Below, one piece after another: positions 49,408-58,534 of a stretch of 64,000 bases of DNA; position 1 is the stretch's first letter; every line of letters starts with the position of its first letter. The stretch comes from Nocardioides soli (lineage in GTDB: Bacteria; Actinomycetota; Actinomycetes; Propionibacteriales; Nocardioidaceae). The DNA is taken from contig NZ_JACHWR010000003.1 in assembly GCF_014191495.1 (NCBI RefSeq), forward strand, positions 310,501-374,500, read 5' to 3'. The notes under the pieces are model-generated. The model did no database searches and was not told where the DNA came from. It saw nothing but the letters and a program-made list of their open reading frames with translations. A program made the position numbers and the translations under genes.

Positions 49408-51408
49408 GTGTCCGATCTGAAGATCGTCCTCGTCCACGCCGGCGCGCGTGAGGACCGGACGGTCACGACGGGCACCAAGGCCTGGGAGCCGTTCGCCGAG
49501 GATTCGTCGGTGATCGCCGCCCGCGTCAACGGCCAGCTCAAGGACCTCTCCTACGAGCTCGTCGACGGCGACGAGGTCGAGGGCGTCGCGATCGACAGCA
49601 AGGACGGCCACGACATCCTGCGGCACTCGACCGCGCACGTGATGGCGCAGGCCGTGCAGCAGCTCTACCCGGAGGCCAGGCTCGGCATCGGCCCGCCGGT
49701 GCAGGACGGCTTCTACTACGACTTCGACGTCGAGACCCCGTTCGTGCCCGAGGACCTCGCGAAGATCGAGACCGCGATGCGGAAGATCATCAAAGAGGGG
49801 CAGCGCTTCTCCCGCCGCGTCATCACCGACCACGACGCGATCCACGAGCTCCAGGACGAGCCCTACAAGATCGAGCTGATCGGCCTGAAGGGCTCCGGCA
49901 GGGCCGACGACGCGGCCCAGGAGATAGCGGAGGGCGCGAGCGTCGAGGTCGGTGCCGGGGAGCTGACCATCTACGACAACATCCGCCGCAACGGCGACGT
50001 CGCGTGGAGCGACCTGTGCCGCGGCCCGCACCTGCCGACCACCAAGCGGATCCCGGCGTTCAAGCTGATGCGCTCGGCGGCGGCGTACTGGCGCGGCGAC
50101 GAGAAGAACAAGCAGCTCCAGCGCATCTACGGCACGGCGTGGGAGTCCAAGGAGGCGCTCGACGAGCACCTGCACCGGATCGAGGAGGCCGAGCGCCGCG
50201 ACCACCGCAAGCTCGGCCGCGAGCTCGACCTCTTCAGCTTCCCCGACGAGATCGGCTCCGGCCTCGTGGTCTTCCACCCCAAGGGCGGTGTGATCAAGCG
50301 CGAAATGGAGGACTACGTCCGCCAGCGGCACATCGAGGAGGGCTTCTCCTACGTCGGTACGCCGCACATCACCAAGGACCAGCTCTTCTACACCTCGGGG
50401 CACCTGCCGTACTACGCGGACACGATGTTCCCGCCCATGGAGTTCGAGGGCTCGAACTACATGATCAAGCCGATGAACTGCCCGATGCACAACCTGATCT
50501 ACCGGTCACGCGGGCGCTCCTACCGTGAGCTGCCGCTGCGGCTCTTCGAGTTCGGCTCGGTCTACCGCTACGAGAAGTCCGGCGTCGTGCACGGCCTGAC
50601 CCGGGTGCGCGGTCTGACCCAGGACGACTCGCACTCCTACGTCACCCCCGAGCAGGCGCCCGGCGAGATCAGGCACCTACTCGACTTCGTGCTCGGCCTC
50701 CTGCGGGACTTCGGGATCGACGACTTCTACCTGGAGCTCTCGACCCGTGACGACTCCAAGCCCGACAAGTTCGTCGGCTCCGAGGAGGAGTGGGCGGTCG
50801 CGACCAAGGTGCTCGAGGATGTCGCGATCGAGTCCGGCCTCGAGCTGGTGGCCGACCCCGGCGGCGCGGCGTTCTACGGCCCGAAGATCTCGGTGCAGGC
50901 CAAGGACGCGATCGGCCGGACCTGGCAGATGTCGACCATCCAGTACGACTTCAACCAGCCCAAGGGCTTCGAGCTCGAGTACAACGGCGCCGACGGGCAG
51001 AAGCACCAGCCGGTGATGATCCACTCCGCCAAGTTCGGCTCGATCGAGCGGTTCTTCGGGGTGCTCGTCGAGCACTACGCCGGCGCGTTCCCTCCGTGGC
51101 TCGCGCCCGTGCAGGTGCAGGCGATCCCGGTCGCCGACGCCTTCAGCGACTACCTGCACGACGTGGCCCGGCAGATGCGCGCCCGGGGCCTGCGGGTCGA
51201 GGTCGACGACTCCGACGACCGGATGCAGAAGAAGATCCGCAACGCGCAGCTGCAGAAGGTGCCGTTCATGATGATCGCCGGCGGCGACGACGTGGCGGCG
51301 GGCGCGGTGTCCTTCCGCTACCGCGACGGTCGCCAGGACAACGGCGTACCGCTCGAAGAGGCGATCCAGCGGGTCGCGGACGCCGTGGCGTCGCGCGTGC
51401 AGGTCTGA
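49408..51408 (+). CDS. thrS: Threonyl-tRNA synthetase
   Basis: A 666-residue class II synthetase with an N-terminal TGS domain, the editing domain (RHSTAHVMAQAV; zinc-like motif SDLCRGPHLP), catalytic motifs (MNCPMHNLIYRSRGRSYRELPLR, split at motif 2; zinc Cys/His set), and an HGTP anticodon-binding domain. A GTG start at 49408 follows CCAGGAG. A TACGAT box at 49369 is a candidate -10. No T-box or attenuator was recognised. Confidence 0.96.
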   Translation: MSDLKIVLVHAGAREDRTVTTGTKAWEPFAEDSSVIAARVNGQLKDLSYELVDGDEVEGVAIDSKDGHDILRHSTAHVMAQAVQQLYPEARLGIGPPVQDGFYYDFDVETPFVPEDLAKIETAMRKIIKEGQRFSRRVITDHDAIHELQDEPYKIELIGLKGSGRADDAAQEIAEGASVEVGAGELTIYDNIRRNGDVAWSDLCRGPHLPTTKRIPAFKLMRSAAAYWRGDEKNKQLQRIYGTAWESKEALDEHLHRIEEAERRDHRKLGRELDLFSFPDEIGSGLVVFHPKGGVIKREMEDYVRQRHIEEGFSYVGTPHITKDQLFYTSGHLPYYADTMFPPMEFEGSNYMIKPMNCPMHNLIYRSRGRSYRELPLRLFEFGSVYRYEKSGVVHGLTRVRGLTQDDSHSYVTPEQAPGEIRHLLDFVLGLLRDFGIDDFYLELSTRDDSKPDKFVGSEEEWAVATKVLEDVAIESGLELVADPGGAAFYGPKISVQAKDAIGRTWQMSTIQYDFNQPKGFELEYNGADGQKHQPVMIHSAKFGSIERFFGVLVEHYAGAFPPWLAPVQVQAIPVADAFSDYLHDVARQMRARGLRVEVDDSDDRMQKKIRNAQLQKVPFMMIAGGDDVAAGAVSFRYRDGRQDNGVPLEEAIQRVADAVASRVQV

Positions 51409-51416
51409 GCCGAATC

Positions 51417-52397
51417 GTGAGGCGGCGCGGCGCGGCCCTCCTGGCCGGCGCCGCGCTGCTCACCGCCTGCTCCTCCGGCGGGCCGGCGGGGGAGCCGACG
51501 TCGGCGCCGGTATCGAGCGCGCCGGTGCCGTCGCGGACCACGCCGCGGCCGACCGCGGTCGTCACCCCGACGGCCGACGCCGAGGCGGCCCGGCTCCAGG
51601 CCCTCGCACAGCTCGCCGAACAGAAGGCCGCCGAGCTGCCGAGTGCCGCCCCGTCGTCGGTGTCGCCGACGACCGGCAAGCCGGTGCGCGGAGCCGACAT
51701 CGGCTGGCCGCAGTGCCCGAGGGGCATGGGCATCCCCGAGCGGCCGACACTCGGCCTGCCGATGCCGCTCCCGGCGGCGGAGTACGTGGTCGTCGGGCTC
51801 ACCAACGGCCCCGGGTTCACCGCCAACCCGTGCCTGGCCGACCAGGTCGCCTGGATCCGGGAGCGACACCTGCTCGCCGCGGCGTACGCCGTCGTCAGCC
51901 AGCCGGACGCCGACGCGGTCGCCGAATACCGCGACCGCGGGCCCTACGACGCCGACACGAGGCTCGGTGCCCTCGCGAACACCGGTTACCAGCAGGCGCT
52001 GGTCAACGTCGCCACCATGCGGGCGGCCGGCCTGGTGTCGCCGGTCGTGTGGGTCGACGTCGAGCACGTCCCCGACTTCGAGTGGAGCGACGATCTCGAC
52101 GCCAACGCCGCCGTCGTCCAGGGTGCCGCGGCGGGGTACGCCGACGCCGGCTACGACGTCGGGGTCTACTCGACGCCGATCCTGTGGCGCGAGGTCGTCG
52201 GCGACCTCGCGCTCGGCCTGCCGGAGTGGCGCGCCGCCGGCCAGACCTCGCGGGCCGAGGCGCTGTCGCGATGCGGCGACGACTGGCGGATCCAGGGTGG
52301 CGACGCCGTGCTGGCGCAGTGGGTCGCCGACGGGCGCGACCACGACGTCACCTGTCCGGGTGTGACCGACCTGGGTGCCTGGTTCCAGCAGTACTGA
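51417..52397 (+). CDS. Lipoprotein with a glycosidase-like C-terminal domain
   Basis: A 326-residue lipoprotein (lipobox ALLTACSS) with a Thr/Pro/Ser-rich linker up to about residue 90. The globular domain starts at GADIGWPQCPRGMG, contains VVWVDVEHVPDFEW and AGYDVGVYSTPILW, and ends QGGDAVLAQWV; the pattern recalls GH25/DUF1906-like TIM barrels. Catalysis is not proven. GTG start only 8 bp after thrS, so probably one transcript. Confidence 0.7.
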   Translation: MRRRGAALLAGAALLTACSSGGPAGEPTSAPVSSAPVPSRTTPRPTAVVTPTADAEAARLQALAQLAEQKAAELPSAAPSSVSPTTGKPVRGADIGWPQCPRGMGIPERPTLGLPMPLPAAEYVVVGLTNGPGFTANPCLADQVAWIRERHLLAAAYAVVSQPDADAVAEYRDRGPYDADTRLGALANTGYQQALVNVATMRAAGLVSPVVWVDVEHVPDFEWSDDLDANAAVVQGAAAGYADAGYDVGVYSTPILWREVVGDLALGLPEWRAAGQTSRAEALSRCGDDWRIQGGDAVLAQWVADGRDHDVTCPGVTDLGAWFQQY

Positions 52398-52426
52398 CCG
52401 GCCGGAGGGGCCCCGGGACGGCACCC

Positions 52427-52432
52427 TAGGGT
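52427..52432 (+). promoter_or_regulatory. -10 box of the HIT gene, leaderless type
   Basis: TAGGGT ends 7 nt before the ATG at 52440. Confidence 0.6.
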
Positions 52433-52439
52433 TAGGGCC

Positions 52440-52964
52440 ATGACCGATCCTGCCGGGCACGTGCGCGCCGGGTTCGAGGGCTTCGACCGGCTCTGGACCC
52501 CGCACCGCATGGCCTACGTCGCGCCGGGCCTGCCCTCCGTCGACGACGGCTGCCCGTTCTGCGCGATGAGCGACCACGCGCTCGAGGAGAGCCTCGTCGT
52601 CCACCGCGGCAAGACCTGTTTCACCGTCCTGAACCTGCACCCGTACAACCCCGGCCACCTGATGGTGCTCCCGCACCGGCACGTCGCCGAGCTCGAGGAC
52701 CTCACCGACGACGAGGTCACCGAGCTGATGACCACCACCCAGCAGGCGGTGCGGGTGCTGAGGCGGGTCAGCGGACCGCACGCCTTCAACATCGGGCTGA
52801 ACCTGGGCGGGGTCGCCGGCGGCTCGCTGTCGCAGCATCTGCACCAGCACGTCGTACCCCGCTGGGCGGGCGACGCGAACTTCATCACCGTGCTCGGCGG
52901 CACGAAGACCCTGCCGCAGCTGCTCGCCGACACCCGCGCGATGCTGGCCGAGGCATGGTCGTGA
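52440..52964 (+). CDS. HIT family nucleotide phosphorylase/hydrolase
   Basis: A 174-residue HIT protein with zinc-type Cys residues (DGCPFCAM), LNLHPYNPGHLMVLPHRHV and the catalytic triad QHLHQHVVPRW. Actinobacterial orthologues next to thrS (Rv2613c type) are Ap4A phosphorylases, which is the best call. The stop overlaps the inositol phosphatase start by 10 bp. Confidence 0.88.
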   Translation: MTDPAGHVRAGFEGFDRLWTPHRMAYVAPGLPSVDDGCPFCAMSDHALEESLVVHRGKTCFTVLNLHPYNPGHLMVLPHRHVAELEDLTDDEVTELMTTTQQAVRVLRRVSGPHAFNIGLNLGGVAGGSLSQHLHQHVVPRWAGDANFITVLGGTKTLPQLLADTRAMLAEAWS

Positions 52965-53734
52965 CCCCCGGGGATGCCCTGGCCGGCGACGCGGCGCTCG
53001 CGGCCCGGCTGGTCCGCGAGGCGGGCGCGCTCGCCCGCCGGATGCGGGCCGGGGGACTCGAGCCCGACACGAAGACCTCGATCTCCGACGTGGTGACCGC
53101 CGCCGACCACGCGGCGGAACGGCAGATCGTCGAGACGCTCGCCGCCGAGCGGCCGGACGACGGCGTGCTGGGGGAGGAGGGTGCCTCGCACGACGGCACC
53201 TCGGGGCGGACCTGGGTGATCGACCCCGTCGACGGCACCTACAACTTCGTGGCCGGGCTGGACTGGTGGTGCTCGGCCCTCGCGCTCACCGACGGCGACG
53301 AGCTGGTCCTCGGCGCGGTGCACCATCCCGCCACCGGGCGCACCTACGTCGGCGGCCCGGGTCTGCCGACCACCGTCGACGGCGTGCCGTTGCCGGCGCT
53401 GGTCGACCGCCCGCTCGCGACGTCCTGCCTCACGACGTACCTCCACCCGCCGGCGTACGACGGCGCGCCGGGCGTGGCCTTCCGCCGGATGGCCGGGGGC
53501 GCGGCGACGCTGCGGATGCTCGGCTCCGCGTCCATGGACGGGGCGTCGATCGCGGCCGGCCAGCTGCACGTGCGCTGCCAGCACTCCATGCCGCCGTGGG
53601 ACGAGCTGCCCGCCGCGGCCCTCATCCTCGGCGCCGGCGGCAGCACCGCCCGGGTCGACGGGGGCGGCGTCACCTGGTCGGTGGCCGGCGCACCCACGGC
53701 CGTCGCCGACGTCGTCGCCGCGCTGGCGGGCTAG
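52955..53734 (+). CDS. Inositol monophosphatase family protein
   Basis: A 259-residue Mg-dependent phosphatase: SDVVTAADHAAE, GEEGAS, metal motif WVIDPVDGTYNFVAG, and the C-terminal WDELPAAALILGAGG (the usual WD-xAAG). It may cleave inositol-phosphate, histidinol-phosphate or a related compound. Proximity to the phosphatidylinositol-phosphate synthase-type gene is suggestive but separated by the xyl genes. ATG at 52955; GTG at 52961 is possible. Confidence 0.82.
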   Translation: MVVTPGDALAGDAALAARLVREAGALARRMRAGGLEPDTKTSISDVVTAADHAAERQIVETLAAERPDDGVLGEEGASHDGTSGRTWVIDPVDGTYNFVAGLDWWCSALALTDGDELVLGAVHHPATGRTYVGGPGLPTTVDGVPLPALVDRPLATSCLTTYLHPPAYDGAPGVAFRRMAGGAATLRMLGSASMDGASIAAGQLHVRCQHSMPPWDELPAAALILGAGGSTARVDGGGVTWSVAGAPTAVADVVAALAG

Positions 53735-53745
53735 CCGCGGGCCGG

Positions 53746-53793
53746 GGACGTCATACGGACAGTGTGTCCCCTTCCGCGGAACGTATGACGTCC
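53746..53793. terminator. Bidirectional hairpin between inositol phosphatase and xylA
   Basis: GGACGTCATACG (53746-53757) and CGTATGACGTCC (53782-53793) flank a 24-base loop between two convergent genes. No T-tract. Confidence 0.6.
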
Positions 53794-53803
53794 GCGCGCA
53801 CCG

Positions 53804-54982
53804 TCACCGCACGCCGTACAGGTGCTCCAGCGCGAGCTGGTCGAGGCGCTCGAAGGCCATCCCGCGGCGACCCGCCTCGTCGGGGTCGAAGGGTTCGGCG
53901 CGCAGGTCGGCGATCGTCTCGCCGTTGGCGAGTGAGGGCAGCGCGAGCTGGTCGAGGCGTGCGTCGAGGAGCGCCTGCCGGACCTCCGGGTCGGCGCGGA
54001 ACGCCCGCACCTTGGCGCGCAGGATCAGGTAGTTGCGCATGCACGCCGCGGCCGAATCCCATACGCCGTCCAGGTCCTCGGTGCGCGGGGGCTTGTAGTC
54101 GAAGTGTCGCGGCCCGTCGTACCCGCCGTGCTCGACGATGTCGACGGTCCAGAACGCGCCACGGGCGTTGCCGGCGCCGAAGCGCAGGTCCTGGTCGTAG
54201 CGCGGGCCGGTCTGGCCGTTGAGGTCGATGTGGAAGAGCTTGCCGTGCCACAGCGCCTGCGCCAGGCCGTGTGCGTAGTTGAGCGAGGCCATCTCCTCGT
54301 GGCCGACCTCGGGGTTCACGCCGACCAGGTCCGGGCGCTCGAGCTCGTCGATGAACGCCAGTGCGTGGCCGACGGTCGGGAGCAGGATGTCGCCGCGGGG
54401 CTCGTTGGGCTTCGGCTCGATCGCAAACCGCAGGCCGTACCCCTGCTCCTCGGAGTAGGAGCCGAGGACGTCGAAGGCCTCCTTGTAGCGCGAGAGCGCG
54501 GTCCCGACGTCCTTCGCGGCGCCGGACTCGGCGCCCTCGCGCCCGCCCCAGGCCACGAAGACCTGCGCGCCGAGCTCGGCGGCCAGGTCGATCTGGTCGG
54601 CGGCCTTGCGAATCGCGAAGCGGCGTACGTCGCGGTCGTTGTTGGTGAAGCCGCCGTCGCGGAAGACCGGGTGCGAGAAGAGGTTCGTCGTCACCATCGG
54701 TACGGCGAGTCCGGTCTCGGCCAGCGCCTTGCGGAACGGCGCCAGGTGCTGCTCCTTCTCGGCGGGGGAGGCATCGAACGGGAAGACGTCGTTGTCGTGG
54801 AAGGTGATGCCGTAGGCGCCCAGGTCGCTGAGCCGGTGGATCGCCTCGGCGGGATCGAGCACCGGGCGCACCGCGCCGCCGAAGACGTCCACGCCCTGCC
54901 AGCCCACCGTCCACAGACCGAAGGAGAACCGGTCCTCGCGGGTCGGGGAGAAGGCGGCCGGGTCGGTGCTGTTCGAGCTCAT
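53804..54982 (-). CDS. xylA: Xylose isomerase
   Basis: A 392-residue class I (actinobacterial) xylose isomerase converting D-xylose to D-xylulose. Active-site elements: TFHDNDVFPFD, the Phe/Trp pocket (TNLFSHPVF, FVAWGGREG), metal Glu in AIEPKPNEPRG, GVNPEVGHEEM and HIDLNGQ, and HFDYKPPRTED. ATG at 54982 follows AGGAAGAGG. It is divergent from xylFGH across a palindrome. No xylulokinase gene lies in the window. Confidence 0.96.
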   Translation of the reverse strand: MSSNSTDPAAFSPTREDRFSFGLWTVGWQGVDVFGGAVRPVLDPAEAIHRLSDLGAYGITFHDNDVFPFDASPAEKEQHLAPFRKALAETGLAVPMVTTNLFSHPVFRDGGFTNNDRDVRRFAIRKAADQIDLAAELGAQVFVAWGGREGAESGAAKDVGTALSRYKEAFDVLGSYSEEQGYGLRFAIEPKPNEPRGDILLPTVGHALAFIDELERPDLVGVNPEVGHEEMASLNYAHGLAQALWHGKLFHIDLNGQTGPRYDQDLRFGAGNARGAFWTVDIVEHGGYDGPRHFDYKPPRTEDLDGVWDSAAACMRNYLILRAKVRAFRADPEVRQALLDARLDQLALPSLANGETIADLRAEPFDPDEAGRRGMAFERLDQLALEHLYGVR

Positions 54983-55140
54983 CGGATCCTCTTCCTCCGC
55001 GGGTGTCGCCACGACGTCCGGCGCGGCTGCGGTCGCCGCTTCCATCACGATTCGGTCACGCGCGGCCGCGGCGACGCTTGGTTGGAACGTGCAACAAAAG
55101 ATGCACCAAGAACGTCTTGTCGGGTCCCGGAGCCGTGAGT

Positions 55141-55159
55141 ATGTTGTCGCGCACAACAT
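55141..55159. promoter_or_regulatory. Candidate XylR (ROK) operator
   Basis: ATGTTGT-CGCGC-ACAACAT is a 7-bp-arm palindrome in the 237-bp xylA-xylF spacer, 61 bp before xylF. The AT-rich arms stand out from the GC-rich surroundings. An imperfect GTGCAAC...GATGCAC repeat at 55089-55106 is nearer xylA. Confidence 0.6.
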
Positions 55160-55219
55160 ATACCGTGACCCCCGTCACACGACAGTGGTTACCCGGGTCC
55201 GAGCCATGGAGGTCGAGGA

Positions 55220-56347
55220 ATGGTCAGGAACAGGCGGGCGCGGATGGCGTCCCTGGTGGCAGTAGGAGCGCTGGCGTTCGGTGCTCTCGCCGCATGCGGA
55301 GACGACTCCGACGGCGGTAGCAGCAGCAGCGACAACGGCAGCAGCGCCGCCGCGTCCGGCAAGGTCGGAGTGATCCTGCCCGACACCACGACGTCGCCGC
55401 GCTGGGAGGCCAACGACCGGCCGAGCCTGGAGGCGGCGTTCAAGAGCGCCGGCGTCGACTACGACATCCAGAACGCCAACGGCGACGTCGACAAGTTCGG
55501 CACGATCTGCGACAGCATGATCACCGAGGGCGTCACGGTGCTGATGATCGTCAACCTGGACTCCGACTCGGGCTCGGCCTGTCTGTCCAAGGCGGCCGAC
55601 GCCGGCATCCAGAGCATCGACTACGACCGGCTGACCCTCGGCGGCGGCGCGTCGTACTACGTCTCGTTCGACAACGTCGAGGTCGGCCGGCTGATGGGCA
55701 CCGGCCTGATCGACTGCCTCGACGCCAACAACAAGACCAAGGCCAACATCATCTACATCAACGGCGACCCGAGCGACAACAACGCCGCGCTGTTCAAGGA
55801 GGGCTACGCCGAGGCGCTCAAGGGCAAGATCGACTCCGGTGACTACAAGCTGGTCGGCGACCAGAGCGGCTACTGGGACGCCGACAAGGCCGGCAAGGCG
55901 TTCGAGCAGCTCTACACGCAGAACGGCGGAAAGATCGACGGCGTCGTCTCCGCCAACGACACGATGGCCGGCGGCATCATCGCCCGGATGCAGGCCCAGG
56001 GCGTGGCCGGCGAGATCCCGGTGACCGGTCAGGACGCCTCCACCGAGGGGCTGCAGAACATCCTGCTGGGCTACCAGTGCGGCACGGTCTACAAGAACAC
56101 CGACCTCGAGGCCGACGCCGCCTCGAAGCTCGCGATCGCGCTGATCAAGGGGGAGGACCCCAGCAGCCTGGTGACCGGCACGGTGACCGACACCAAGACC
56201 AAGGAGGACGTCCCGTCCGTGCTGGCCAAGCCGGTGTGGATCACCACCGAGAACATCAAGCAGGTCTTCGACGACGGCTTCGCGAAGGCTGCGGACGTCT
56301 GCACCGGCAACGTCGCGGCGGCCTGCAAGAAGGCCGGCGTCAGCTGA
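55220..56347 (+). CDS. xylF: Xylose ABC transporter substrate-binding lipoprotein
   Basis: A 375-residue lipoprotein with signal peptide and lipobox GALAACG, a Ser-rich linker, and a Peripla_BP_4 fold (VGVILPDTTTSPRWEANDR, GYWDADKAGKAFEQL, VSANDTMAGGIIARM) close to XylF. Four cysteines in the mature part may form disulfides. ATG at 55220 after GAGG. A strong hairpin separates it from xylG. Confidence 0.92.
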   Translation: MVRNRRARMASLVAVGALAFGALAACGDDSDGGSSSSDNGSSAAASGKVGVILPDTTTSPRWEANDRPSLEAAFKSAGVDYDIQNANGDVDKFGTICDSMITEGVTVLMIVNLDSDSGSACLSKAADAGIQSIDYDRLTLGGGASYYVSFDNVEVGRLMGTGLIDCLDANNKTKANIIYINGDPSDNNAALFKEGYAEALKGKIDSGDYKLVGDQSGYWDADKAGKAFEQLYTQNGGKIDGVVSANDTMAGGIIARMQAQGVAGEIPVTGQDASTEGLQNILLGYQCGTVYKNTDLEADAASKLAIALIKGEDPSSLVTGTVTDTKTKEDVPSVLAKPVWITTENIKQVFDDGFAKAADVCTGNVAAACKKAGVS

Positions 56348-56360
56348 CGCCCTGACCCGA

Positions 56361-56411
56361 CACCGTGCGGAGGCGGGGGCGGCGTCGTCCGCTCCCGCCT
56401 CTCGCACGGTG
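56361..56411 (+). terminator. Long hairpin between xylF and xylG
   Basis: CACCGTGCG...AGGCGGG...GCGG and CCGC...CCCGCCT...CGCACGGTG pair over about 22 bp with few mismatches around a 6-base loop. Such hairpins after binding-protein genes commonly stabilise the upstream mRNA and reduce readthrough, giving more binding protein than ATPase/permease. Confidence 0.7.
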
Positions 56412-56464
56412 ACACCACTGCGGCCGGCCCGCCCGTCCGCGCCTCTTCCACCCCAGGAGGACCA

Positions 56465-57259
56465 GTGACCGCGACCGCTCTCGAACGGTCAGCCGTTCCG
56501 GGCTCGAGCGAGCCGCTCCTGCAACTGCGCGGGATCCAGAAGAGCTTCGGTGCCGTGCACGTGCTGCGCGGCGTCGACCTCGACGTGAAGGCCGGGGAGG
56601 TCACCGCGCTCGTCGGTGACAACGGCGCCGGCAAGAGCACCCTGATCAAGGGCATCGCCGGCATCCACGGGTTCGACGAGGGCGAGTACCGCTTCGACGG
56701 CCGGCGCGTGACCGTGCACGGCCCCAAGGACGCTGGCGCGCTCGGCATCGAGGTCGTCTACCAGGACCTCGCGCTGTGCGACAACCTCGACGTCGTCCAC
56801 AACATGTTCCTCGGCCGCGAGCTCCGCAGGAGCGGGCTCCTCGACGAGGACGCCATGGAGCAGCGCGCCCGCGAGACCCTGGACGGGCTCTCGGTGCGCA
56901 CGCTGCAGTCGGTGCGCACCAAGGTGGCCGCGCTCTCCGGAGGCCAGCGCCAGACCGTGGCGATCGCCCGGTCGGTGCTGTGGAACTCGCGCGTCGTCAT
57001 CCTCGACGAGCCGACCGCGGCCCTCGGCGTCGCCCAGACCGAGCAGGTCCTGCTGCTGGTCCGCAGGCTGGCCGACAGCGGCCTCGGCGTGATCCTGATC
57101 AGCCACAACCTCAACGACGTCTTCCGGGTCGCCGACGAGATCGCCGTCCTCTACCTCGGGCAGATGGTCGCCCAGATCCGCAAGGCGGACACGACGCAGA
57201 GCCAGGTCGTGCAGCTCATCACGGCCGGACGCGTCGGGGACGAAGGAGCGTTCGCATGA
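56465..57259 (+). CDS. xylG: Xylose ABC transporter ATPase (single NBD)
   Basis: A 264-residue ABC ATPase: Walker A GDNGAGKST, Q-loop VVYQDLALCDNLDV, signature ALSGGQRQTVAIARS, Walker B VVILDEPTAALG, and His switch LISHN. It is half the size of RbsA/MglA-type XylG proteins and must work as a homodimer. GTG start at 56465 preceded by AGGAGG. It overlaps xylH by 4 bp. Confidence 0.92.
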   Translation: MTATALERSAVPGSSEPLLQLRGIQKSFGAVHVLRGVDLDVKAGEVTALVGDNGAGKSTLIKGIAGIHGFDEGEYRFDGRRVTVHGPKDAGALGIEVVYQDLALCDNLDVVHNMFLGRELRRSGLLDEDAMEQRARETLDGLSVRTLQSVRTKVAALSGGQRQTVAIARSVLWNSRVVILDEPTAALGVAQTEQVLLLVRRLADSGLGVILISHNLNDVFRVADEIAVLYLGQMVAQIRKADTTQSQVVQLITAGRVGDEGAFA

Positions 57260-58521
57260 CCGCCCAGCAGACCGAGACCCCCGAGGTCGCCCCGGAGCCG
57301 TGGCAGGCCTCCGGGATCGGCGGCATCGCCCGGGCGTACGTCGCCAAGGTGCGCGGCGGCGACGTCGGCGCGCTGCCGGCGGTGCTCGGACTCGTCGTGC
57401 TGGTGGTCGTGTTCTCGGTGCTGCGGCCCGAGACCTTCACCTCAGAGCTGAACTTCGCCAACCTGATCAACCAGTCCGCGGCGATCACCGTCATCGCCAT
57501 GGGTCTGGTGTTCGTGCTCCTGCTCGGCGAGATCGACCTGTCGGCCGGTGTCACCGGCGGCACGGCGGCCGCCGTCATGGGCGTGGTGATGACCAACCAC
57601 GAGCAGAACTGGCTGATCTCGATCCTGGCGTGCATCGCCACCGGTGCCGTGATCGGCGCGGCCATCGGCCTCCTGGTGGCCCGACTCGGCATCCCGTCGT
57701 TCGTCGTCACCCTGGCCGCCTTCCTCGGCCTGCAGGGCGTGATGCTCGAGATCATCGGCGAGGGCGGCACGATCCCGTTCAAGAACGAGAAGATCCTCGC
57801 GCTCACCGACGACAACCTGCCGGTGTGGCTCGGGTGGACGATCGCGCTGGCCCTCGTCGTCGGCTTCGCCGGGCTGACCTTCTTGCGCAACAGCCGCCGG
57901 CGCCGTGCGGGGCTGCAGTACGAGCCGATGCTGCTCTGGGCGATCAAGAGCGGTGCGCTGCTGGTGATCACGGTGCTGGTCACCTACTACCTGTCGAAAG
58001 AGCGCAGCATCAACCCCACCCTGAAGTCGCTGAAGGGGGTGCCCGTCTCGCTCGTGGTGATCCTCGGGCTGCTGCTGGTGCTGAGCTTCCTGCTCTCGCG
58101 CACCGCCTGGGGCCGCCACGTGTACGCCGTAGGCGGCAACGGCGAGGCGGCCCGGCGGGCCGGCATCAACGTCAAGGGGATCAAGCTCAGCTGCTTCGTC
58201 CTGTCGTCGTCGGTCGCGGCGATCGGCGGCCTGATGCTCGCCGCCCGGAGTCACTCGGTATCGCCCTCGACCGGCGGCAACGAGACCCTGCTGTACGCCG
58301 TGGGCGCGGCCGTCATCGGCGGCACCAGCCTCTTCGGCGGCAAGGGCCGGGTCGTCGATGCCGTCATCGGTGGCACGGTCATCGCGGTGATCTCGAACGG
58401 CATGGGGCTGCTCAACAAGTCGGCGGGGGTCGTCTATATCGTCACCGGACTGGTCCTGCTCGTCGCCGCCAGCGTCGACGCGATCAGCCGCCGTCGCGCA
58501 GCAGCGAGCGGACGAGTCTAG
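57256..58521 (+). CDS. xylH: Xylose ABC transporter permease
   Basis: A 421-residue BPD_transp_2 permease with about 10-12 helices (GLVFVLLLGEIDLSAGVTGG; HVYAVGGNGEAARRAGINV coupling loop). It is longer than ribose permeases because of a charged cytoplasmic insert near residues 210-260, as in XylH. The start is fixed by the ATGA overlap with xylG. Confidence 0.92.
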   Translation: MTAQQTETPEVAPEPWQASGIGGIARAYVAKVRGGDVGALPAVLGLVVLVVVFSVLRPETFTSELNFANLINQSAAITVIAMGLVFVLLLGEIDLSAGVTGGTAAAVMGVVMTNHEQNWLISILACIATGAVIGAAIGLLVARLGIPSFVVTLAAFLGLQGVMLEIIGEGGTIPFKNEKILALTDDNLPVWLGWTIALALVVGFAGLTFLRNSRRRRAGLQYEPMLLWAIKSGALLVITVLVTYYLSKERSINPTLKSLKGVPVSLVVILGLLLVLSFLLSRTAWGRHVYAVGGNGEAARRAGINVKGIKLSCFVLSSSVAAIGGLMLAARSHSVSPSTGGNETLLYAVGAAVIGGTSLFGGKGRVVDAVIGGTVIAVISNGMGLLNKSAGVVYIVTGLVLLVAASVDAISRRRAAASGRV

Positions 58522-58534
58522 ACAGGAGCAGCAC

